A DNA stretch of 50,415 nucleotides, taken from NCBI GenBank assembly GCA_000416275.1, contig ASZJ01000030.1, positions 3,406-53,820 of the forward strand, read 5' to 3'. The DNA is from Osedax symbiont Rs1 (GTDB taxonomy: Bacteria > Pseudomonadota > Gammaproteobacteria > Pseudomonadales > Balneatricaceae). This document shows positions 37,309-44,131 of the stretch, in pieces. The translations under genes were made by a program, and so were the position numbers. The first letter of the stretch is position 1, and every line of letters starts with the position of its first letter. The notes beneath the pieces were generated by a model that worked only from the letters and a program-made list of their open reading frames with translations, had not been told where the DNA came from and made no database searches.

Positions 37309-38076
37309 ATGAATATCACTTGGACTAGTCGACAAGGGCAATCTCGTCGTGCGAACAGCGATGCTGTTGCGATAGGATACAAGGGTCAGTACTTAGTTGC
37401 CGTCGTTGTAGACGCCGCTGAAAAGCAGACAAAAAGTCGATTAATAGTAGGCACTAATGAAAAAGGGCAACGTTTAGCCCAATACTGGGCGGACAGCTGT
37501 CTCTGTGAACTCATTTCAACCAGCGCCTATCTAGATGAAGCAAACCTGGTAAGTTTTCTCCATGAAAAACAAAAGCATCTCAGAGTGCATTACCTGCATG
37601 ATATAGCCGCTTACGGCGTATTGGTACTAGATACTAATACGACAAAGTTTGACTGGTGGTTTAGTGGCGATTGCCGGCTGGGGCTGAAATTTGATAAAGG
37701 TGAAACTGAAGGTAAAGGGGAAGATAATTGTCAGGTAGATTGGTTAAGCACACCTCATCGTTTAGAAAACTCGCCATTATTTAATACCCAAGATAAGACG
37801 CCAGCCAAGGCTGAAGAGTACCAGCAAATAGCCAAGCACACCTTATCGCAATCGCTTAACGCCCGACGTTTTATGCGCCCAGAAAAAATCAGTTCACAAC
37901 TATTAGCCAAGCAAAGCATCGTTATAGCGACTGATGGTTATTGGTGTGAACACTTAGCACAAGGGGTAGCGATAGACAGCCTCGAAGACGATGCCAGTCT
38001 ATTAACGATAAGAACAGGAAAGCGGCAGCTCAGCTTAACAACCGATACATCGAATCTGCTAGTTATGTACCGCTAG
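37309..38076 (+). CDS. Diverged PP2C-like protein phosphatase
   Basis: I read this 255-residue protein as a PP2C-fold phosphatase. The signatures are weak but in order: R-R-A-N-S-D near residues 13-18 (compare R-x-x-N-E-D), a buried strand V-V-V-D-A-A at 32-37 (compare V-x-D-G-x-G), S-G-D-C-R-L-G at 119-125 (compare G-D-S-R), H-R-L-E-N near 150, A-T-D-G at 207-210 (compare S-D-G), and D-D-A-S at 227-230 (compare D-N-x-T). The aspartates D18, D35, D209 and D227 or D228 are therefore kept, so metal binding is plausible, but the two glycines after D35 are replaced. It sits between the nucleotidyltransferase and pglX on the same strand. No protein kinase is visible nearby. The assignment is moderate. 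Confidence 0.62.
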   Translation: MNITWTSRQGQSRRANSDAVAIGYKGQYLVAVVVDAAEKQTKSRLIVGTNEKGQRLAQYWADSCLCELISTSAYLDEANLVSFLHEKQKHLRVHYLHDIAAYGVLVLDTNTTKFDWWFSGDCRLGLKFDKGETEGKGEDNCQVDWLSTPHRLENSPLFNTQDKTPAKAEEYQQIAKHTLSQSLNARRFMRPEKISSQLLAKQSIVIATDGYWCEHLAQGVAIDSLEDDASLLTIRTGKRQLSLTTDTSNLLVMYR

Positions 38077-38163
38077 CAGCGAAATTTGAGAGTGTTTAAC
38101 GACAGATTAACCTATGCCATTTGCGTAAATAGGCCAAGGTCTCAATACATATTTAGGAGTGTT

Positions 38164-41100
38164 ATGAACAACAGTCATATCAAAAGATACGCGCCCAAAG
38201 CTCGTAGAGACTTTATCGCAGCGATCACCAAACAAGCGATCAAATATGGTATCAGTGAAAACTCTATTGCCCCTATGGTGATAAAAGGTGACTTGGCGAT
38301 TATTGCAGATCGGCCTTTCCCTGCAAGCATTGCCAAAGCGCGTATCGCACTGGTGAGTAGAGTAGCGCAGCTTGGATTTGACCAAACTATCGAACAAGTG
38401 GCCTACAGCTGGTTCAATCGCCTGTGCGCGATTCGCTATATGGAGTTGCACGATTATTTAGGCCACGGCCGCAGGGTGTTAAGTCATCCTGATCAACCCA
38501 CAGGCTACCAATTACTGGAAGACTGTTTAGATGTCGAGCTTCCAGGATTGGATCAAAATCGGGTGCGCGAGCTGAAACTTGATGGCACCAAAGATGAACA
38601 ACTTTATCGTGAACTGCTGTTGGCGCAATGTCATGCCTTGCATCAGGCCATGCCATTTTTGTTTGAGAGCATTGATGATGAAACTGAACTGCTACTGCCA
38701 GAGAACCTCACCAAGACTGATTCACTGATCCATGACTTAATCACAGAAATTCCTGAAGATGATTGGCAAAGCGTTGAGATTATTGGCTGGCTCTACCAGT
38801 TTTATATCTCAGAGAAAAAAGATCAGGTCATGGGTAAGGTGGTGAAGTCGGAAGACATACCGGCGGCGACTCAGTTGTTTACGCCGAACTGGATCGTGAA
38901 GTATATGGTGCAGAATTCGTTGGGGGCACAATGGCTAGCCACTTACCCAGATTCGCCATTAAAAGCTCAAATGGAATACTACATTGAGCCTGCTGAGCAG
39001 ACGGATGAAGTGAATGCACAACTTAAAGCGATAACCCCGGATAGCCTTAACCCGGAGGAGTTGACGCTGATAGACCCTGCCTGTGGTTCTGGGCACATTC
39101 TCGTTGAAGCCTATGACCTGTTTAAATCTATTTATTTGGAGCGCGGATATCGTCGTCGTGATTTCCCGCAATTAATACTTGAGAAGAACTTGTTTGGTCT
39201 CGATATTGATAAGCGAGCGGCACAACTTACAGGCTTTGCTTTGATGATGAAAGGGCGTGAGGATGATCGTAGATTATTTGAACATAAAGTTAAACTTAAT
39301 GTAATGCCGTTGCAAGATAGTACAGCGTTTACTGCTGATGTTGTGATTAAGGGCGTAAAGTTGGATGATTTCGGAGTTAAGGCTCGTGATCTTGTAGGAC
39401 TAAAACAGTTGTTTGAGCATGCGACAGTGCTGGGGTCGTTAATTGAAGTGCCAATAGAGTTGTCGGTAAAACTTGAGTCTCTGGAAAAATTAAGTGAAAT
39501 GATATCGCAGGATCTCTTTATATCAGAGGAGTTAAAGTTAGCAATACCACTAGTGAAACAGGCTAAGATTCTTTCAGCTCAGTATGACTCAGTTGTGGCA
39601 AATCCTCCATACATGGGTAGAAAAGGAATGAACTTACTGGTAAAGGAGTTCCTAGCATCTTACTTCAAAGTAGCACAAAATGATCTGTTCGCATCATTTA
39701 TTATACGTTCGTGCACGTTATTAAAGAGTTCAGGGCTTGCTGGGTTTCTAACGCGTCAAGATTGGATGTTCACAGCACGCAATCAACCATTTCGAGAAAA
39801 CTTCCTTGATTCATGTGCTCTACGCAGCCTTCTTCATGTGGGGCCTAATACATTCCCAGAAATGTCAGGAGAGATAGTTCAGGGGGCTGGCGTTGTATTT
39901 GGTGTAGGCTTTGTACCTAATATAGCAACAACCTTTATCAATGCAACAACTCCAGATACAGCTAAAAAATTAGAAAGTTTTAAGGCTCCTTCAACAAGAA
40001 TTAATATCAGGCAAGAAGTCTTCTCGCGGCTGCCTGGTCGGCCTTTGGCGTACTGGGCTCCTAAGGGCACGATAGACTCATTCGATAGCGTTTCAATTAA
40101 AACAGTTTCTATATCGGATGGACAGAATAAGACAGCAGACAACGAACAGTTTGTAAGGCAATTGTGGGAAGTTGATTGCCGTAAAGTCGGTGAGACTGAA
40201 AAGTGGCTTCCTTATGCGAAAGGTGGAGGTTTTAGGAAATGGGCGGGGAATATTACAGATGCTGTTAATTGGTCCCCTGATGCTCGTGCTCACTACCGCA
40301 AGAGTTCGCGGTGTAGGATCATTCCAGAGTATCTTTGGTATAGGCAGGGAGTAACTTGGAGCAGAGTTGCCTCGTCAGGCACTCCGAACGGATTCAGGGT
40401 TTTACCCTCAGGCTCTACTTTTGACATGGTCGGTTCTTCAATCTTTATACTTGATGATGCAGATATTAGTACAGTGCTAGGTATTCTAAATACTGGCGCG
40501 GCCGCATACCTATTAAATATGCTAAATCCAACTGTTGATTTACAGGTGGCTGATGTTAGAAATATACCGTTCGTAGTCCCTTCAGTAAAGGGGAGCTTTG
40601 ACGACCGGGTATCCAAACTTGTGAAGTTTGCTCAAGATGACTGGGATGCTTATCAAATATCTTGGGACTTCAAATATCTTCCGTTTCTTAAGGTCTCCTC
40701 TCTCGAACCTAACCTGACTATAGAATCTAGCTACGCTAGATGGCTAGACCATACATTGGATATTATTGTCGAGATGAAGCGCTTAGAGGAGGAGAATAAT
40801 GAATTGTGTATTGAGTCCTTTGGATTAAAGGATGAGTTGGCTCCTGGGGTGCCCATCGAACAAATTACCCTTACGTCAAATCCAGCCTATCGTTACGGTA
40901 TAAAAATAACCGAAGAGGAGCGCGACATCCGTTTTCGTGAAGATACAATGCAGGAGCTGATATCTTATGCTATCGGCTGCATTATGGGCCGTTACAGTTT
41001 AGATGAGCCAGGTCTGATTTATGCTAATAGTAGTAATGAAGGTTTTGATGCTAATCGCTATACAAAAATTCCAGCCGATGACGACGGTATCGTCCCGCTC

Positions 41101-41691
41101 ACAGATAAAGAATGGTTCGCAGATGACGCCGCCAATCGCTTGGTAGAATTTATATCGGTGGCTTGGGATTCACAGAATCTCGAAGAAAACTTATCATTCT
41201 TAGCTGCAAACCTATCCCCCAAAAAAGGTGAGGGCAGCCGCGATACAATTCGCCGATATTTGTGTGACAAGTTCTATAAAGATCACATGAAAACCTACAA
41301 AAAACGACCTATCTATTGGTTGTTTAGCAGCGGTAAACAAAAAGCCTTCCAGTGTTTGGTGTATTTACATCGCTACAACGAAGGCACCTTGGCTCGGATG
41401 CGTACCGAATACGTGATACCTCTCACTGCAAAATTATCGACCCACGTCAGCAAACTCGAAAAAGATGCTGAGGCCAGCAGCAGCACCGCTGAAATCAAAA
41501 AACTGGAAAAAGAAATCGCACAGCTACACAAACAGCAAACCGAACTCAGTAGCTTCGATGAGAAACTCCGCCACTACGCCGACCAACGTATCTCGCTGGA
41601 TCTGGACGATGGTGTGAAAGTTAACTATGGCAAGTTTGGCGATTTATTGGCTGAGGTGAAAGCTATTCATGGCAAAAAAGCTGACACGTAA
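38164..41691 (+). CDS. pglX: BREX adenine-specific DNA methyltransferase PglX
   Basis: PglX methylates adenine in the BREX recognition sequence to mark self DNA, and it sets the specificity of the system. The product is about 1175 residues. I choose ATG 38164, which follows an AGGAGT ribosome site; a frame open 26 codons earlier lacks one. The SAM-binding motif D-P-A-C-G-S-G-H lies at about residue 304, and the catalytic N-P-P-Y is at 480-483. The latter half, with the target-recognition region, is diverged, and the C-terminus has a coiled coil (roughly 1095-1150) rich in K-K-L-E-K. I see no homopolymer long enough to suggest phase variation, although the gene is a known phase-variable type elsewhere. 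Confidence 0.95.
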   Translation: MNNSHIKRYAPKARRDFIAAITKQAIKYGISENSIAPMVIKGDLAIIADRPFPASIAKARIALVSRVAQLGFDQTIEQVAYSWFNRLCAIRYMELHDYLGHGRRVLSHPDQPTGYQLLEDCLDVELPGLDQNRVRELKLDGTKDEQLYRELLLAQCHALHQAMPFLFESIDDETELLLPENLTKTDSLIHDLITEIPEDDWQSVEIIGWLYQFYISEKKDQVMGKVVKSEDIPAATQLFTPNWIVKYMVQNSLGAQWLATYPDSPLKAQMEYYIEPAEQTDEVNAQLKAITPDSLNPEELTLIDPACGSGHILVEAYDLFKSIYLERGYRRRDFPQLILEKNLFGLDIDKRAAQLTGFALMMKGREDDRRLFEHKVKLNVMPLQDSTAFTADVVIKGVKLDDFGVKARDLVGLKQLFEHATVLGSLIEVPIELSVKLESLEKLSEMISQDLFISEELKLAIPLVKQAKILSAQYDSVVANPPYMGRKGMNLLVKEFLASYFKVAQNDLFASFIIRSCTLLKSSGLAGFLTRQDWMFTARNQPFRENFLDSCALRSLLHVGPNTFPEMSGEIVQGAGVVFGVGFVPNIATTFINATTPDTAKKLESFKAPSTRINIRQEVFSRLPGRPLAYWAPKGTIDSFDSVSIKTVSISDGQNKTADNEQFVRQLWEVDCRKVGETEKWLPYAKGGGFRKWAGNITDAVNWSPDARAHYRKSSRCRIIPEYLWYRQGVTWSRVASSGTPNGFRVLPSGSTFDMVGSSIFILDDADISTVLGILNTGAAAYLLNMLNPTVDLQVADVRNIPFVVPSVKGSFDDRVSKLVKFAQDDWDAYQISWDFKYLPFLKVSSLEPNLTIESSYARWLDHTLDIIVEMKRLEEENNELCIESFGLKDELAPGVPIEQITLTSNPAYRYGIKITEEERDIRFREDTMQELISYAIGCIMGRYSLDEPGLIYANSSNEGFDANRYTKIPADDDGIVPLTDKEWFADDAANRLVEFISVAWDSQNLEENLSFLAANLSPKKGEGSRDTIRRYLCDKFYKDHMKTYKKRPIYWLFSSGKQKAFQCLVYLHRYNEGTLARMRTEYVIPLTAKLSTHVSKLEKDAEASSSTAEIKKLEKEIAQLHKQQTELSSFDEKLRHYADQRISLDLDDGVKVNYGKFGDLLAEVKAIHGKKADT

Positions 41692-41866
41692 TTTAATGTG
41701 TCTTTCAATGTGATAGAAATACTAAATCGCAGGACTTAAAAAAATTGAAGTTGACCAGAGTAAGGTTTAGCAACAAATAGAGCGGGTCAGCGAGATGGAT
41801 TATCAATCTTGGATAGGGGAAAGAGCCCCATTCGAGAATATTAATTGAGTGTTTATAGGTAAAAAT
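41692..41866. other. Short gap between pglX and the TIR gene
   Basis: This stretch holds no supported gene. An ATG at 41795 opens only 17 codons before a TGA at 41846. It may be debris from the insertion of the TIR gene. Confidence 0.3.
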
Positions 41867-42826
41867 ATGGCAAAGGTAGTTTTTTCATATTCACATACAG
41901 ACGAGCCGTTAAGAAATGAGTTAGAAAAGCATCTGTCGCCGCTAAAACGTATGGGTCAGATCGAAACCTGGCATGACAGGCGAATTGACCCCGGCAGTGA
42001 GTTTGAATCTGCGATAGATTTGTATTTTGCTGAAGCTAACATCATTTTATTATTGGTGAGCCCAGATTTTATAGCGTCAGATTATTGTTACGACATTGAA
42101 CTGAAAAACGCTTTAGAGCGACATGATCGTGGTGATGCGATTGTGATTCCGGTAATACTGCGACCTTGTGCGTGGCACAATCTACCTTTTGGTAAATTAT
42201 TAGCTGCAACAACAGACGGTAAACCTATTGTTAAGTTTACCCATATCGATGATGGTTTTGTTGAGGTGGTAAAGGCAGTAGAAAAAGCACTTGATAAAGT
42301 AAACGGCACATCTCCACCCGTTATTCAGAAGACACCGTCAATAAGTGTTGCTGTTGAAACACAACAGCCCGCCACTTTAAATCCCCGCTCTGGTAATTTG
42401 TCAATCCGCAAAGAGTTTACCGATCGTGATAGAGATCTCGCATGTCGAGAAGGTTTTGATTATGTGGCGCGATTTTTTGAAAATTCACTTAAAGAATTAT
42501 CTTTAAGAAACTCAGAAATAGAAACTGATTTTAACTTGCGCGACAATGATGGGTTTGATTGTTCCATTTATCTTAATGGCAGCAGCGCAGCGCGCTGCGG
42601 TATATGGCGAGGTAATCGAAGTCATGGCATGGGTGATATTTGTTACAGCAATAGTGGAATAACACACAATAGCTATAACGAAAGCATGTCGGTCAGTGAT
42701 GACGGTACTTCTCTTGGTTTTAAAGCCATGATGGGCGCGATGACTGGATACAGTAGAGACAAGCTACTGACCCCTGAAGGAATGGCAGAGCATTTATGGC
42801 AACAATTTTTACAGCCACTGAAATAG
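41867..42826 (+). CDS. TIR-domain protein
   Basis: The 319-residue form starts at ATG 41867 (an earlier in-frame GTG at 41849 has no advantage). The N-terminal TIR domain (about 1-145) starts K-V-V-F-S-Y-S-H-T-D, has W-H-D-R-R-I-D-P-G near 35-43, and contains V-S-P-D-F-I-A-S-D-Y-C-Y-D-I-E-L near 64-79. E78 fits the catalytic glutamate of TIR NADases. Bacterial TIR proteins commonly consume NAD+ or make cyclic-nucleotide signals in abortive defence. The C-terminal region (about 170-319) has no domain I know; it may bind a trigger. It lies between pglX and a Fic gene inside the BREX operon, so it probably acts as a back-up effector, which is inference. Confidence 0.86.
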   Translation: MAKVVFSYSHTDEPLRNELEKHLSPLKRMGQIETWHDRRIDPGSEFESAIDLYFAEANIILLLVSPDFIASDYCYDIELKNALERHDRGDAIVIPVILRPCAWHNLPFGKLLAATTDGKPIVKFTHIDDGFVEVVKAVEKALDKVNGTSPPVIQKTPSISVAVETQQPATLNPRSGNLSIRKEFTDRDRDLACREGFDYVARFFENSLKELSLRNSEIETDFNLRDNDGFDCSIYLNGSSAARCGIWRGNRSHGMGDICYSNSGITHNSYNESMSVSDDGTSLGFKAMMGAMTGYSRDKLLTPEGMAEHLWQQFLQPLK

Positions 42827-42848
42827 ATGTATTCTTGGAGATGAGTGC

Positions 42849-43025
42849 ATGAGAAAAACAAATAGTATGACTGTAGAAATATGGGGTTCGATGCTAGAAC
42901 TTGAAGGTGGTTACCAGTCAGGCATGACAGCGCTTGAACTTTATTTGTCTATGCCCAGTATTCTCTTCAAAGCAGGCAGCCGTAATTCCAGTCATCGTTC
43001 AAGTACGCTGGCAAACCCACTATGA
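42849..43025 (+). CDS. Small ORF upstream of and overlapping the Fic gene
   Basis: A 58-residue ORF begins at ATG 42849 eight bases after a GGAG box and ends in TGA at 43023-43025, overlapping the Fic ATG by ATGA. It is too short for most ORF searches, but the ribosome site and coupling make it credible. The product begins with R-K-T-N-S-M and has a hydrophobic middle (T-A-L-E-L-Y-L-S-M-P-S-I-L-F). Fic proteins often have a small antitoxin before them. I do not see the antitoxin motif S/T-x-x-x-E-G/N in it; the Fic protein has its own similar segment. It might be a partner or a remnant of a truncated gene. Confidence 0.5.
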   Translation: MRKTNSMTVEIWGSMLELEGGYQSGMTALELYLSMPSILFKAGSRNSSHRSSTLANPL

Positions 43026-44131
43026 GCTATCAGCCCCCCTTTAAACTCACCAACAGCCTAGTCTCTAAGGTTGCAGAAATCATTGAGCTGGTGGCCAACT
43101 GGAATGCCCGCAACCAGCAAGATCAGTTGCCACAGTTGCGCCGTGGCAACCGCATAAAAACCGTGCAGGCTTCGTTGGCAATTGAGCAAAATACTCTAAG
43201 CCTTGAGCAGGTAACAGCGCTACTTGACGGCAAACGAGTACTAGGGCATCCAAAAGAAATTCAGGAGGTGCACAATGCTTTCGCCGCTTACGATGCCCTA
43301 ACGGGGTTTGACCCCAGCTCCGTCAATGATTTATTAAGCGCGCACGGTTTGTTGTTGTCTGGCTTAGCTGATGATGCCGGTTGTTTTCGCGCGGGCGGTG
43401 TGGGTATTTATAAAGATAAACAATTACTGCATATGGCGCCTCCTGCGAATCAGCTGCCGCGCTTAATGCATGATTTACTCCGCTGGCTGGCAGAAACCGA
43501 TGCTCATCCGCTTATTGCCTCTTGTGCTTTTCATTATGAGTTGGAATTTATTCACCCCTTTAGTGATGGCAACGGACGCATGGGGCGACTTTGGCAAACG
43601 CTTATTTTGAGCCGTTGGCATGCGCTACTGGCGTATTTACCCATGGAGAGTGTGATTAAAAATCGTCAGGAGGATTATTACCGCTTGCTGGGCGAGGCCG
43701 ACAGAAGTTCTGATTGCGGATCATTTATGGCCTTTTTGTTGGATGCGATCAGTGAATCACTGCGTGAATCCTTAGCTTTTGAGGCTACTTCTCTAGCAGA
43801 AGTGCAAGAAACGCCGGTAAAAACGCCGGCAAAAACGCCGGTAAAAAGATTAATGGAACCGGTAGTCGAACTATTAGTTAAGCCTCAAGCAAATGCGCAA
43901 CCAGAAAAACGCCAGAAAACACCAGAGCAAATAATAGCGTTGCTGTCAGTACATCCACAGTGGACGCTGTCTGACGTGGCTCAATCTTTAGGTAAGTCTC
44001 TAAGCGCCATAGAGCGCGCTGCCGCCAAGCTAAAGCAACAGGGGCAGTTACAGCGTGTAGGCGCACGAAAAGGAGGCTCTTGGTTAGTGATAAAAGAGCC
44101 GGAGAATCACCCACAAGGCAATAATCAATGA
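43022..44131 (+). CDS. Fic-domain protein (probable AMP-transferase)
   Basis: The 369-residue product has a complete Fic motif, H-P-F-S-D-G-N-G-R-M-G-R at 178-189, so it should transfer AMP or a similar group to a protein target. The N-terminal helix has S-L-A-I-E-Q-N at 51-57, close to the inhibitory S-x-x-x-E-G/N motif but with Gln for Gly, so autoinhibition is likely. After the Fic core comes a Lys/Thr/Pro linker made by three 12-base repeats (residues about 264-275), then a C-terminal winged helix (about 300-360), suggesting DNA binding. Its ATG overlaps the small ORF upstream, and its stop overlaps pglZ by ATGA. It thus appears cotranslated with PglZ, unlike a simple cargo gene. Confidence 0.93.
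   Translation: MSYQPPFKLTNSLVSKVAEIIELVANWNARNQQDQLPQLRRGNRIKTVQASLAIEQNTLSLEQVTALLDGKRVLGHPKEIQEVHNAFAAYDALTGFDPSSVNDLLSAHGLLLSGLADDAGCFRAGGVGIYKDKQLLHMAPPANQLPRLMHDLLRWLAETDAHPLIASCAFHYELEFIHPFSDGNGRMGRLWQTLILSRWHALLAYLPMESVIKNRQEDYYRLLGEADRSSDCGSFMAFLLDAISESLRESLAFEATSLAEVQETPVKTPAKTPVKRLMEPVVELLVKPQANAQPEKRQKTPEQIIALLSVHPQWTLSDVAQSLGKSLSAIERAAAKLKQQGQLQRVGARKGGSWLVIKEPENHPQGNNQ
43811..43846 (+). repeat. 12-bp in-frame tandem repeat in the Fic gene
   Basis: ACGCCGGTAAAA, ACGCCGGCAAAA and ACGCCGGTAAAA follow one another and encode T-P-V/A-K three times in the linker between the Fic core and the winged helix. A change of copy number would keep the frame, so linker length could vary between strains. 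Confidence 0.9.
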
